DNA of 64,000 nt from Pollutibacter soli (GTDB taxonomy: Bacteria; Bacteroidota; Bacteroidia; Chitinophagales; Chitinophagaceae). The stretch lies in assembly GCA_029269725.1 (NCBI GenBank), contig JARJHS010000002.1, forward strand, positions 1 to 64,000, in the 5' to 3' direction. The position numbers were made by a program, and so were the translations under genes. The stretch's first letter is position 1; the number at the start of each line of letters is the position of its first letter. Below the pieces are notes generated by a model. It ran no database searches. It had not been told where the DNA came from and saw only the letters and a program-made list of their open reading frames with translations. Positions 17,701-25,971 of this stretch are shown piece by piece.

Positions 17701-19651
17701 TACTGTCACCAAAATCCCAATGCCAGCTTTGGGCCTGCCGTGAACTCTGCGAAATTTTCACTTCTCCTCTCGTCCCTTCGCAGGTATAAGCCGGTCCGTC
17801 AATTTTAGGAAAGGGAGGAGAAACTTTTATATACGCTTTCTTTATTATCGTATCAATACATGCGTCAGTGTAGGCGATTAACATCACATCAAATGCGCCA
17901 TCTTTCTCATATTTATGTTGCCTTTGCCAATTATTATAAACAAGATAGTCTACCTCACCGTCGCCATAATGCCATTCATATGCTGTCCACGTATCATTGG
18001 GAGTAAGATTGGTGAAAGTTACGGGTGTATTGCCGCAAACATTTACGGAATCCGCCTTAAAATCAGGCCTGGCGTTAATTGCCGCAACGATGTTACCCCA
18101 TAGCTCCGATTCACCTTCGCAGCCATTTTCCAGTTTATATTTAAGGCTCACATTATATGTTCCGGGCTTGTAAATATGTTTGGGGTTTGGCTGCGTCGAA
18201 GTAGTACCATCACCAAAATCCCACAGGTAGGAAGTTATTTTTATTTTGCTCTCTGCATAAAATCCCGCAGGAGTATTATTACAAAGTCTTATGGTAGACG
18301 ATACAACCGGAATCTCGGAATGAATTGTTACCACAGGTGCTTCAACCTTGAAAAACTTCGAACCGTATGTTTTACAACCGTATCTGTCAAAAACCGTTAT
18401 TGCAATACCGTAGGTCTGGTTCTGGTGATATGTATACACAGGGTTTCTCAATGTCGAGGTATCATTATTCCCATTGCTCAAAGACCATAGCCAACCCATA
18501 GCACCAGGTGTGGTATCACTGAAACGAACGATTGTCGGAGCTCCGCATATATTCTCAACAATGGGTTCTGCTAATTTGACTTCCGGAATTCCTTTGATCG
18601 CTATTGTTTTTGTAATTGATTGCTGGCATCCGCCAAACTGGTTGATCAGCTTCAGTTTTATTTGCTGAGGACTGGAATAATAATTGGAAATCCCTTCAAT
18701 ATCTTCACCTGCATAACTGTTGTCAAATTCCCAGCGACTTGCGGTTGGTATCGGGAATGATGCATTGCGGAAATAAATGTAATCATTGGCACAAAGTGTA
18801 TCACTATAGGAAAAATCAGTTTTAAAATTCTGGACGTTAATTGTTACCTGTTTAATGGTATTCAGGATACATCCATCAGTACTGCTTGCTTTTAGTGTTG
18901 CGATATAACTGCCTGCTTTCTTATAAAAATGTTTTGGTGAAAAATCGGTTGACCTTTCGCCGTCTCCAAAATCCCATTCATAAGAAAGAGTACCCGGGCC
19001 TTTTGTAAGGTTTGTAAATTCTGCCGCATCATTTATGCTGCAGAGGAAGCTGTCTTTAACCTGGAAATCGGTAATCAGGGTTGGTAACACTTCAACCATA
19101 TTTTTTTGAAGCAAGGTTGACTGACATCCGAATGAATTACTAACGGTAAGACTTACACCCATCTTCGAAGCCAGTGTATAAATATGGGTCATCTGGTTGT
19201 CATAGCCTGTCTCAACACTTCCGTCACCAAAACCCCACAGAAGCGAAACAATATCTCCATCGCCGGGTTTTGAGCTGCTGATAAAATTTACCTCCAGCGG
19301 CGAACATCCTTTGATTTTCGAAGCCGCAAAATTTACTTCAGGTTTCTTATAAACCGTTATTGTTTGTGTGGTCTGATATTGTTTGTTTCCTGTTTTAACA
19401 TGGAGTGTTATTAGATAATTTCCAGGTTCAGTATAAACGGCTGCTGCATCAGAGAGGGAAGATCTGTTGAGGTTACCAAAATCCCATTCAAATTCGACCG
19501 GCCCGGATATTCCTGTGGTGGTATTTTTTAAATTGACAATGAGTGGAGCACAGCCGTCCAGTCTGTCAGCAGTAAAACCGGGATTGACCTGGGCTTTAAC
19601 AACCAGTACATAAAACACGGATAAAAATAACAGAAGCAGTTTGTGGTTCAT
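14708..19651 (-). CDS. Giant PKD-repeat surface protein with type B (CHU_C-like) T9SS C-terminal domain
   Basis: A 1647-residue secreted protein of the gliding/adhesin type. A signal peptide (about 1-20) is followed by a long array of PKD-like domains, each marked by a WxFGDG-type core. I count about 13 clear cores, among them YEWDFGDGER, YLWDFGDGTT, YIWNFGDGKA and FYWDFGDGIV. Two or three Ig-like units without this core follow (about 1250-1540). The last 90 residues, from KIHIPNMFTPNNDGTND through VDPGTYIYMAEM, are the gliding-motility-associated C-terminal domain used as a type IX secretion signal (type B), so it should be exported across the outer membrane and held at the surface or released. 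It looks like a smaller relative of SprB-class adhesins. Its promoter appears at 19714-19742 and it ends at a hairpin shared with the opposite gene. Confidence 0.93.
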   Translation of the reverse strand: MNHKLLLLFLSVFYVLVVKAQVNPGFTADRLDGCAPLIVNLKNTTTGISGPVEFEWDFGNLNRSSLSDAAAVYTEPGNYLITLHVKTGNKQYQTTQTITVYKKPEVNFAASKIKGCSPLEVNFISSSKPGDGDIVSLLWGFGDGSVETGYDNQMTHIYTLASKMGVSLTVSNSFGCQSTLLQKNMVEVLPTLITDFQVKDSFLCSINDAAEFTNLTKGPGTLSYEWDFGDGERSTDFSPKHFYKKAGSYIATLKASSTDGCILNTIKQVTINVQNFKTDFSYSDTLCANDYIYFRNASFPIPTASRWEFDNSYAGEDIEGISNYYSSPQQIKLKLINQFGGCQQSITKTIAIKGIPEVKLAEPIVENICGAPTIVRFSDTTPGAMGWLWSLSNGNNDTSTLRNPVYTYHQNQTYGIAITVFDRYGCKTYGSKFFKVEAPVVTIHSEIPVVSSTIRLCNNTPAGFYAESKIKITSYLWDFGDGTTSTQPNPKHIYKPGTYNVSLKYKLENGCEGESELWGNIVAAINARPDFKADSVNVCGNTPVTFTNLTPNDTWTAYEWHYGDGEVDYLVYNNWQRQHKYEKDGAFDVMLIAYTDACIDTIIKKAYIKVSPPFPKIDGPAYTCEGTRGEVKISQSSRQAQSWHWDFGDSTSVLLTKDQPSVTHTYLYSGSKKIVLTTTNGACSVADSMDIPVLIKKKPFLSVTDSIICTSSLPGSFEIQVTGLDRNPQYYRNEYETIEAIYKKNGIPYSLNFNIGLAAENDYTSPIWFMPEEFAGADGFQLVTKSDYFHCLDTTNYVPLQFVGPVPGYTILPNPDCTKDKLVIFKDTSKSYFNAKIKEWMWDFGEGREEIFYTNDPVYYTYKNEGTYHPRVTVTDQYGCQYVSQQEVVVKNGEIKVAFSNSSTAISPGTTIQFTNQSSTSNPARTEYIWNFGDGKAYNGLNASHIYSEPGVYKVTLIGKNLDKNCFDTAVVQIVVKFVNAAFSYTETYVGAGTCPPVMVRFSNSSQNITRASWNFGDGTILDGVLNPTHIFTQPGKYYIILSTWSDNGTVYTTKDSIVIRGSSATFKTDKLHSCTSQEITLTAGVENVSQFYWDFGDGIVVNARDTFAHHQYTTPGVYHPQLVYADLEGCLSSVKTQDKIVIDSLYVSLETLPAGVCSPKELLLQPNIQSIAGDLTPQNLMYHWTFGTTNPADTSNTRNPVYTLDKAGEFQVKLVVKSAYGCVQTKFKTITVREGLGGYITGPTDLCAGSSASFTAGTLLPGDAKWKWILPDGSTSNQQSLSALSFNMAGNFNIRLIVENSGCADTVQHGIVVHAVPLVTLPQKNEIVCKGSTLTLTATGALTYSWVAPVSNQIFTGEQIRIIPENDGYYVVTGKNHAGCTAKDSVKVSIVHPMTVQLDGEAEVCEMKTIQLNAAGAHSYQWINEVSTLSSTNSASPFATPARSTVYTVVGTDQYKCFTDTAHITVNVAPLPTVNAGRDTIVLVGNSIPLQPIYGNNVQTYQWAPAQYLNCSNCVNPIASPDEPITYTISVTSDKGCVASDNVFIDILCGESKIHIPNMFTPNNDGTNDVFAIRGQGIKEIRYLRIYNRFGQIIFEQKSFTINDPKGSWDGMFKGKRVDPGTYIYMAEMSCNDKSFVRKGTVTLTY

Positions 19652-19713
19652 CGGTTAGTCAAAAAAATAACCTTACAGGTAAGGTCGCACAGATAATAAT
19701 TTCCAGGATCTTT

Positions 19714-19742
19714 CAAAAATAATAAACGTCTTTTTAGTTCAA
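19714..19742 (-). promoter_or_regulatory. Probable promoter of the PKD adhesin gene
   Basis: Read on the - strand: TTG at 19742-19740, 18 bases, then TATTTTTG at 19721-19714, an exact TAnnTTTG box. The start codon is about 62 bases downstream. This fits the known Bacteroidota sigma-70 pattern. Confidence 0.6.
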
Positions 19743-19865
19743 TAATTATTTGTATTCCAATAATTACATTCATCTTAATAAACGTAGAAACCGGCGACAT
19801 ATCCATTAAATCCGATATATGCATAACGACTCATTCCCCATATGCAATGTCATTCAGAAAACAGA

Positions 19866-19889
19866 AAAAGCACCGTAACCGGTGCTTTT
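19866..19889. terminator. Strong hairpin terminator after the KefB-type gene
   Basis: AAAAGCACCG / CGGTGCTTTT with loop TAAC, a perfect 10-base stem with flanking A and T runs on both sides. It is 60 bases past the antiporter stop (- strand) and 215 bases before the PKD start, so it separates the two transcription units. Confidence 0.9.
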
Positions 19890-19948
19890 CTTTTACCCAA
19901 AGACAAACTCGTTTTGCATCAGGGTTCGAATAATCATTTGTATTCCTT

Positions 19949-22189
19949 TTATGTGCTTACCTGCTTCGCACGTTCCGCAGATCTCAGCATTCTGATCAGT
20001 TTTTTCCTGTTTCCCACAATAAACAACCGATCTTCAGGTAATAAAATCAGATCCGATTCCGGATTTAGCAATCGCTCATTGTTTCGCTCGATACCAACAA
20101 CCAATCCATTGGCCTGCTGACGAATACCGCTATTTCTGATATTCTCTCCGATCAGGATCGACTCAGATGGAATAGTATACTCGTACAACTCAACATCATC
20201 CATTTCTTCAGAATGCTCCGAGGCCGCTGGACGTATAATTACCTTTAGTTTCTGAATCTGAATATCAGTACCCAGTACCAGCAATTCATCATGAGGAAAA
20301 ATCATCTGGTCCTTATCCGGCGCAGGAATATGTATGTCGCCTCTTTTAATCATGACGATATTTACTCCCGTAGACTCTCTCAATTTCAGATCAATCAGTT
20401 TCTTTCCTACCGCAACTGAGTCACCGGGAACAGCGATTGGTGCGATATGTGCATTCCATGGTGCCAGCTCCGAGCGATTCGTTTTATCCTGTTCAATTTC
20501 TCTCTGGTGGAGATTTTTCAAAAACCTGTCTTCAAGCCCGCTGTAAAAAATTTGAATTATTTTTGAGAATAACAACAGAAGAATAATGGTCAGCGCAGAA
20601 AATGCGGTACCGGCATACGGATTAAAAAAACGATGCAACAACATCCCTACAAAAAGCGCTGTTAGTGATAATCTGATCACACGAGTCAGAAAAATTAATC
20701 CCCTGTATTGATTGCCTGCCCGCATGCTTACGTACACACCTCCTGGCGTACGTAAAGACAATGCCCATAGAAATGGAGACAACACTACAAGCGTGAGCAA
20801 AGCTGCCAGTATTCTTAGTCCGACTGAATTACCGTTGGATGTTACCCATGGTAAAACATATACTGATGAAAGAACGATGATTGCAACCACGAGAACAGAA
20901 AACAACAAAATATTTAATGCCGTTGAACGAACAAACTGTTTCCATTGAACTGTTTTGGATGCTTTTTTTGCATCCGAACTATACCGCTCAATCCGCTTTG
21001 TGAATCCTTTCGGCAATACTCTGGAAAGCCAGTGTGAGAAGGATCCAGAAGAACTGATCAGGTATGGCGTGGTCAGTGTAGTAACTGCCGAAACAGCAAC
21101 GGCAATGGGATACAGAAAATCACTGGTCACTTTTAACGTAAGACCCAGAGTAGCGATGATAAATGAAAATTCACCGATCTGTGCAAGACTAAAACCTGCC
21201 TGAACAGAATTCTGCAGGGTCTGACCGGATACCAATGCACCTAGTGATGTACTGAAAATCTTGCCAAAAATCGTTGCCAAACAAAGAATCACTATCGGCC
21301 ACGCGTAATGTGCAAGTATCGCCGGATCGATAAGCATACCCACAGAAACAAAGAAGATCGCGCCAAAGAGATCTTTTACCGGAGTGAGTATATGTTCGAT
21401 CTTTTCAGCCTTCGTTGTTTCCGCAAGGATAGAACCCATTACAAACGCACCTAATGCCGGGGAAAATCCAACCGCATCAGCAAACAACACCATCAGCATA
21501 CAAAGCGCAATGGAAATGATGAGCAACATTTCGTTGCTCACCAATTGTTTTATTTTTTTCAAAAAAGTCGGAATGAAAAAAATGCCGAGCAAAAACCATA
21601 TCACTATAAAGAAAACCAGTTTCAGAATCGACAATATCATCGCCACCCCCTCGAATTGTCGACTCACGGCAACGGTGGAAAGCAATACCATCAGCACGAT
21701 AGCTACCAGGTCTTCAATGATCAACACGCCGAAAACAAGCGATGCGAAATGTTTTGTTTTCAGACCGAGTTCATCAAATGCACGAATGATAATAGTTGTC
21801 GACGAAATAGAAAGAATACCTCCAAGAAAAAGACTGTCCATCGCGGACCAGTCCAGGATCTGTCCAACTCCATACCCTACAGCAACCATCACAATTACTT
21901 CGATGATGGCCGTGATTGATGCAGAACCTCCTACCCGCAGTAATTTCTTGAAGCTGAATTCAAGACCAAGGCTGAACAGGAGGAATATAACACCGATTTC
22001 TGCCCATATCCTGATATTTTCAACCTCGCGAATAGTCGGTAACCATTTGAAATATGGACCGACCAGAAACCCTGCAATGATATAGCCCAATACCAGCGGC
22101 TGCTTCAGTTTCCTGAACAATAATGTTATGATTGCAGCTGCCGCCAGTATCAGCGCCAGGTCGCGAATAAGATCCGGTAGATGTGCCAC
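19949..22189 (-). CDS. CPA2-family (KefB-type) monovalent cation/H+ antiporter with two RCK_C domains
   Basis: A 746-residue inner-membrane protein. About 12 membrane segments make the Na+/H+ exchanger domain (about 1-380), with the CPA2 core motifs QPLVLGYIIAGFLVGP near residue 30, FLLFSLGLEFS near 70, and GAFVMGSILAET near 247. A second membrane block follows (about 420-545). The C terminus holds two TrkA-C/RCK_C-like ligand domains (about 578-650 and 660-735; PGDSVAVGKKL and PSESILIGENI starts). There is no Rossmann RCK_N between them, so it is not a full KefB/KefC. Expected role: K+ or Na+ efflux and pH balance, gated by a small ligand. A 172-residue protein is encoded 12 bases upstream on the same strand, probably in the same transcript. 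Confidence 0.9.
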   Translation of the reverse strand: MAHLPDLIRDLALILAAAAIITLLFRKLKQPLVLGYIIAGFLVGPYFKWLPTIREVENIRIWAEIGVIFLLFSLGLEFSFKKLLRVGGSASITAIIEVIVMVAVGYGVGQILDWSAMDSLFLGGILSISSTTIIIRAFDELGLKTKHFASLVFGVLIIEDLVAIVLMVLLSTVAVSRQFEGVAMILSILKLVFFIVIWFLLGIFFIPTFLKKIKQLVSNEMLLIISIALCMLMVLFADAVGFSPALGAFVMGSILAETTKAEKIEHILTPVKDLFGAIFFVSVGMLIDPAILAHYAWPIVILCLATIFGKIFSTSLGALVSGQTLQNSVQAGFSLAQIGEFSFIIATLGLTLKVTSDFLYPIAVAVSAVTTLTTPYLISSSGSFSHWLSRVLPKGFTKRIERYSSDAKKASKTVQWKQFVRSTALNILLFSVLVVAIIVLSSVYVLPWVTSNGNSVGLRILAALLTLVVLSPFLWALSLRTPGGVYVSMRAGNQYRGLIFLTRVIRLSLTALFVGMLLHRFFNPYAGTAFSALTIILLLLFSKIIQIFYSGLEDRFLKNLHQREIEQDKTNRSELAPWNAHIAPIAVPGDSVAVGKKLIDLKLRESTGVNIVMIKRGDIHIPAPDKDQMIFPHDELLVLGTDIQIQKLKVIIRPAASEHSEEMDDVELYEYTIPSESILIGENIRNSGIRQQANGLVVGIERNNERLLNPESDLILLPEDRLFIVGNRKKLIRMLRSAERAKQVST

Positions 22190-22201
22190 TGTGTACCTGT
22201 T

Positions 22202-22720
22202 TTAAGTTGAAAGGGCTGTTTTCTTCAGCGACATGATATTTGAAATAAACTCACGGGCCTGGTTTTCCATATCTGTTTTCACATAAATGTTATGGCGGTT
22301 CACATCATAAAACACCAGCACCGGCAAGTCGATATGTTTCTGCCGCGGAACGACTTCGACACCGATCTGCCTGGTAATCGTTTCTGTCCTGCCTTTCGCG
22401 CCTTCCACAGATACAGTATCCGCAATTTGTTTGAGCTTGCAGGAATTTATTTCGTCCAGTTTGATCAAGCTAAAATGGTACCTGGCCTGGCGATGGTCAA
22501 CTACCAGCAACTGTCCTGAGCTTTGATCGATAAACACGTTCTGGTATATCAGTTGATTTCTTGTTTCTCCTGATACGTTATTCTCCTGTAAAATATGCTG
22601 AATGGCAGCTTCATGCTGACGAAGAGCCTGTTTGTTCTTGTTTCGTTGTGAACGGATCATAAATATGGCCACTACAATCACTGCAACGACCATGAGTAAA
22701 ATGACAAATGAAAATTGCAT
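22202..22720 (-). CDS. Single-pass membrane protein of unknown function, upstream of the antiporter
   Basis: 172 residues. One N-terminal membrane segment (about 4-22, VILLMVVAVIVVAIFMI) is followed by a basic stretch (SQRNKNKQAL) and a beta-rich cytosolic part. No family recognised. The linkage to the KefB-type gene (12-base gap, same strand) suggests a function coupled to the antiporter, for example a subunit or sensor (inference). Confidence 0.75.
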   Translation of the reverse strand: MQFSFVILLMVVAVIVVAIFMIRSQRNKNKQALRQHEAAIQHILQENNVSGETRNQLIYQNVFIDQSSGQLLVVDHRQARYHFSLIKLDEINSCKLKQIADTVSVEGAKGRTETITRQIGVEVVPRQKHIDLPVLVFYDVNRHNIYVKTDMENQAREFISNIMSLKKTALST

Positions 22721-22795
22721 TACTTTCTGGTTTGATTAGACAATAAAATTTCATCGCACTGGGTGCATTGTATAGATACACTGATGAAATTCTGT

Positions 22796-23152
22796 CTACC
22801 AGAAATGATGATTCGGGAAAAGAATCTGCTGGATAAATTCATAGCACGCCTGGCTATGTTGCAAAGTCATCTTCTTAAGATAGTGACCAGCTTTAACTTC
22901 AGCAGAAGAAGAAGCGTTTACAATCGGATTAAAATGCCGGTGTGCATTTACTTTACCGGTAATACCATTCAACTGAAACGCAACCTGTTGATCGCCCTGA
23001 TCGGTGTTTCGAATGGAAACCGAGCCGATGGAAACAGACTGTGATTGAACGAATTTTTCCGATGCGCTGAAATGCAGTACCGGCGCGGCTTCTGCGGTCA
23101 CTGAAAACGCGACCAGCATGGCTAAACAGGAAACTACTATGAATTTGCGCAT
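22796..23152 (-). CDS. Small secreted protein of unknown function
   Basis: 118 residues with a clear signal peptide (MRKFIVVSCLAMLVAFSVTAEA). The mature part is short, beta-like and polar, with a C-terminal His-rich end (FPNHHFW). No family recognised. A TACTTTCG box resembling a -10 element lies at 23164-23157, only five bases from the ATG; without a matching -33 box I do not call it a promoter. It is 75 bases upstream of the membrane-protein/antiporter pair. Confidence 0.65.
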   Translation of the reverse strand: MRKFIVVSCLAMLVAFSVTAEAAPVLHFSASEKFVQSQSVSIGSVSIRNTDQGDQQVAFQLNGITGKVNAHRHFNPIVNASSSAEVKAGHYLKKMTLQHSQACYEFIQQILFPNHHFW

Positions 23153-23274
23153 CGCGCGAAAGTACCGATTCTTTGTGGGAATTCTGATCCAATCAGCACG
23201 GCAGAGGTATATTGTTGGATAAGATTAGAGAATTTTAATACCGTTGTTCTAATAATTTATAGAAGAAATGATAT

Positions 23275-23772
23275 TTATCGATTTACTAAACCTTTAAAAC
23301 TTAAGTCCTTGTTCTTCAGATCAACCCCATTCTCATAAATCGATTTCATATTCGTCAGATGAAATGTCCATCCCTCTTTACAACCAACATGAAAATTAAA
23401 CTTCCCCTCTTCTGTTAAAGGAATATTATCCTGGATTAGTTGTACTATCTGTAGTCCATTTTCTTTATAGATATTGACATGACAGCTGCCCGCATTTCCA
23501 AACCGGAAAGAAAATTTGTCACGACCATTAGCCTCAAGAATTTCACCGTGCTCTACGGTTTCATCCGGCCATCCATGCCACAACCAGGTGTAACTATCAC
23601 CAACGGATACCTGCTCGTCACCGCCTCTTATCCGGCCTGAAGGATCCTTGTATTCAGATTTTCTTAAGAACCAATACTCAATACCGTTACGGGTTGCCCA
23701 GGCATTGTATAATGTTTCCGGATCTTTATTAATGTCGATGCGGATTTTGAATTGGCTCCAATCGATATTCAT
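23275..23772 (-). CDS. SRPBCC / AHSA1-like START-domain protein
   Basis: 165 residues of the AHSA1 (activator of Hsp90 ATPase homologue 1-like) group, a helix-grip fold with a hydrophobic cavity. The N terminus fits the family pattern (IRIDINKDPETLYNAWATRNGIEYWFL), and the C-terminal half has the usual GCKEGWTFHLTNMKSIYENG helix. No catalytic role is established. Proteins of this group are commonly found near VOC-fold proteins, as here (the next gene upstream), often in small stress or detoxification clusters. Confidence 0.8.
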   Translation of the reverse strand: MNIDWSQFKIRIDINKDPETLYNAWATRNGIEYWFLRKSEYKDPSGRIRGGDEQVSVGDSYTWLWHGWPDETVEHGEILEANGRDKFSFRFGNAGSCHVNIYKENGLQIVQLIQDNIPLTEEGKFNFHVGCKEGWTFHLTNMKSIYENGVDLKNKDLSFKGLVNR

Positions 23773-23777
23773 AATTG

Positions 23778-23922
23778 TAAGTTAAATGAGTTCGGCGTTG
23801 TTCGTTCATCGTTCTTCGTTCATCGTTCTTCGTTCATCGTTGTTCGTTGACAGCCACTGGTTCTGAACCAGAACAAAATATGGCTGTTCCCTTCTTACAA
23901 CTTAATACTTACTACCTAATTC
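23778..23922. repeat. Heptad-repeat element 7 with nested ACAGCC/GGCTGT hairpin
   Basis: A run of about seven 7-base units, TTCGTTC alternating with ATCGTTC, fills 23801-23849. A nested hairpin follows: ACAGCCA (23850-23856) with TGGCTGT (23881-23887), holding the palindrome CTGGTTCTGAACCAG inside. To its right come ACTTAAT, ACTTACT and ACCTAAT units. The outer TTGTAAG near 23775 and CTTACAA near 23895 are also inverted. It fills the gap between the VOC and SRPBCC genes. Confidence 0.8.
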
Positions 23923-24312
23923 CTACTGTGGAATACTGTGCAGACCGATTCGATTTCCTTCGGTATCAATAAACACTCCCATATATCCGATCTCAGGTGA
24001 TATCTGCGTTTTGGGGACAGTTACTTTTCCGCCAGCGCCCTCTACTTTATCAAGAATTGCAGCAACATCAGGATTTCCATTCAGATAGATCAACGGTCCG
24101 TCCGTTGCAGATGGCACATGAAAACCATCTGTATAAACCAATGCACCTCCAATTCCTGTCATCATATTCCTGATAGGAAATGAGCGCATCTTCATATTTG
24201 GAAAATCCATTGCCTGGAGTTCAAATCCGAATATCGTTTCATAAAATTTCTGAGCCCGGGCTAAGTCTTTTGTAGGTATTTCAAACCAGCTGATTGCATT
24301 GTCAGGTGCCAT
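23923..24312 (-). CDS. VOC-superfamily (glyoxalase/dioxygenase-fold) protein
   Basis: 129 residues with the vicinal-oxygen-chelate fold. The typical opening is ISWFEIPTKDLARAQKFYETIFGFEL; the second beta-alpha-beta-beta-beta unit begins at AILDKVEGAGGKV and ends IGYMGVFIDTEGNRIGLHS. Probable metal ligands (Glu or His at strand ends) are not certain. It resembles the CFP32/27-kDa antigen-type group of small VOC proteins with no fixed substrate. It lies upstream of the SRPBCC gene on the same strand. Confidence 0.85.
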   Translation of the reverse strand: MAPDNAISWFEIPTKDLARAQKFYETIFGFELQAMDFPNMKMRSFPIRNMMTGIGGALVYTDGFHVPSATDGPLIYLNGNPDVAAILDKVEGAGGKVTVPKTQISPEIGYMGVFIDTEGNRIGLHSIPQ

Positions 24313-24377
24313 GTTCTTTTGATTTAAATATTATAAATAAGGTAAACAATTCCTCTGAAAAGTACATCCTCTGTCTA

Positions 24378-24791
24378 TCATCTCCATAGCCCAATGATGG
24401 CGCCCATGAGCGTAAGAGCAACGATACTGTATCCGCCGTTAATAAAGATCAGGCGCCAGGTTTTATGTTCGAATAATCCGTGTACTGCGACAAAACAAAA
24501 GACCCAGACAGAGGCCAGGAATCCGGCAATGGCGCCCCAGGAGACATCCGTTTTCTTTTCCGGTGAATCCACCAGGAACATGGCGAGATTCGCTGCAGCG
24601 ATCAGCGTGAGAATAAACGCCCAGCCGTAGATTTTCGCAGCGTTTCCTTTTTTGACATCTTCCACGGTGAGGTTGTTTTCCTTCATCCAGGCTTTGCCAA
24701 AAAGAGCAGGCGAATACCATACGCCACCAACGACAAAAGCTGAAATACCGGCTACGAGAACGGCCAGCCAATTGATAGAGCCCATTTCCAT
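24378..24791 (-). CDS. DUF1761 family four-helix membrane protein
   Basis: 137 residues with four hydrophobic helices (about 5-27, 52-75, 82-104, 113-135). The family N terminus is visible: NWLAVLVAGISAFVVGGVWYSPALFGKAWM. Function unknown across the family. It is divergent from the histidine kinase gene, with about 57 bases between the start codons. Confidence 0.85.
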   Translation of the reverse strand: MEMGSINWLAVLVAGISAFVVGGVWYSPALFGKAWMKENNLTVEDVKKGNAAKIYGWAFILTLIAAANLAMFLVDSPEKKTDVSWGAIAGFLASVWVFCFVAVHGLFEHKTWRLIFINGGYSIVALTLMGAIIGLWR

Positions 24792-24848
24792 ACACTAAGT
24801 TTGAGGGTTAAAAATGATGTAAAACCGAATCTATTTGGTAATTTTTGG

Positions 24849-25952
24849 ATGTCAAAACAAACCCGGATCAAGTTGAAATTAGGGGCGACGAAACAAACAT
24901 CCGATCCGACAGGATGGAATAACGGTTCAGTCAAATTAAATGACATCGGGTTTCGTGTGATCCTCATCCCTTTTTTCGGAATCATCATTCCGCTAATCAC
25001 AAAGCTTGTCAATCACGAATCTTTCACTTTGTGGCAGATTAAACTGAGTTATCTGTACACGATCGGTATTGCATTTGTTGTTTGGCATGGAAACCGGTTT
25101 CTTCTTTTCACCCTTCGAAGTTATTTCGACTGGTTTAATAAGCCTATCCGTAAAATCTGTGCGCTGCTCATTGCTGTACACTTCTATACCATTCCGATCA
25201 GTGTGCTGATGCTGGTGGGTTGGTATGCGCTGTTTAAAAAAGGAAATACCGACTGGAATCAGGTCTGGACAACTACGCTCATCATTATGATTGCAGTATT
25301 GTTTATTGTTCATGTGTATGAAACCGTATTCCTTGTAAAAGAAGCTGAATCAGAAAAGGTTTTGCGCGCGAGAACGGAAAAAGCAAAAGCGGAAGCAGAA
25401 CTGGCGGCATTAAAAACACAGATTGACCCCCACTTTATTTTCAATTCACTCAATACCCTTTCACATCTGATTGAAGATGATCCTGCAAAAGCCCGTAAGT
25501 TCAATGACCACCTGGCTGATGTTTATCGTTATATCCTGCATAATAAAACAAGGGACCTTGTATTGGTAAGTGAAGAGATTGGCTTTCTTCGCGATTATTT
25601 TTCATTGTTGCAGATCAGGTTTGAAAACGCAGTGCATCTTTCACTCCTCGTTCCTGAATCGGAAATGGACCAGTTCCTGATACCACCGATCTCGTTGCAG
25701 ATACTGGCAGAAAATGCCATCAAACACAACGACTTCAATGAGAAACAACCACTTCACCTGGAAGTCCGGTTGGAGAATAATGAACTTATTGTAAACAATA
25801 ATATGAGCAAAAAATTATTGCGAAAAACTTCATCACGTATCGGATTACAAAATCTTGACGAACGATATAAACTGACGACAAGCAAATCGATTACTGTACT
25901 GGAAGCAGAAAGAAATTTTACTGTCAATCTGCCCATACTGAAAATCGCCTGA
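24849..25952 (+). CDS. LytS/YehU-type membrane sensor histidine kinase
   Basis: 367 residues. Four membrane helices (about 35-55, 66-85, 101-125, 135-160) precede a coiled linker and the His_kinase domain (PF06580). The phosphorylated His195 lies in the typical IDPHFIFNSLNTLSHLIE box, and the N box is LAENAIKHND. There is no separate periplasmic sensor domain, so the signal is probably sensed in or at the membrane. ATG 24849 (MSKQTRIKL) is chosen over a TTG start at 24801, which would leave only nine bases to the divergent gene. The response regulator gene starts 19 bases downstream, so the pair forms an operon. Confidence 0.88.
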   Translation: MSKQTRIKLKLGATKQTSDPTGWNNGSVKLNDIGFRVILIPFFGIIIPLITKLVNHESFTLWQIKLSYLYTIGIAFVVWHGNRFLLFTLRSYFDWFNKPIRKICALLIAVHFYTIPISVLMLVGWYALFKKGNTDWNQVWTTTLIIMIAVLFIVHVYETVFLVKEAESEKVLRARTEKAKAEAELAALKTQIDPHFIFNSLNTLSHLIEDDPAKARKFNDHLADVYRYILHNKTRDLVLVSEEIGFLRDYFSLLQIRFENAVHLSLLVPESEMDQFLIPPISLQILAENAIKHNDFNEKQPLHLEVRLENNELIVNNNMSKKLLRKTSSRIGLQNLDERYKLTTSKSITVLEAERNFTVNLPILKIA

Positions 25953-25971
25953 ACAGCCCTAATTTTCCGGA

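Noticed and set aside
21384-22085. 233-residue + strand frame opposite the antiporter gene
   Set aside because: It is the shadow of the hydrophobic antiporter codons and has no start signal or family feature.
23801-23849. Possible CRISPR-like array (14-base repeats)
   Set aside because: The units are 7 bases without spacers, much shorter than CRISPR repeats, and no cas gene is near; kept as a heptad repeat.
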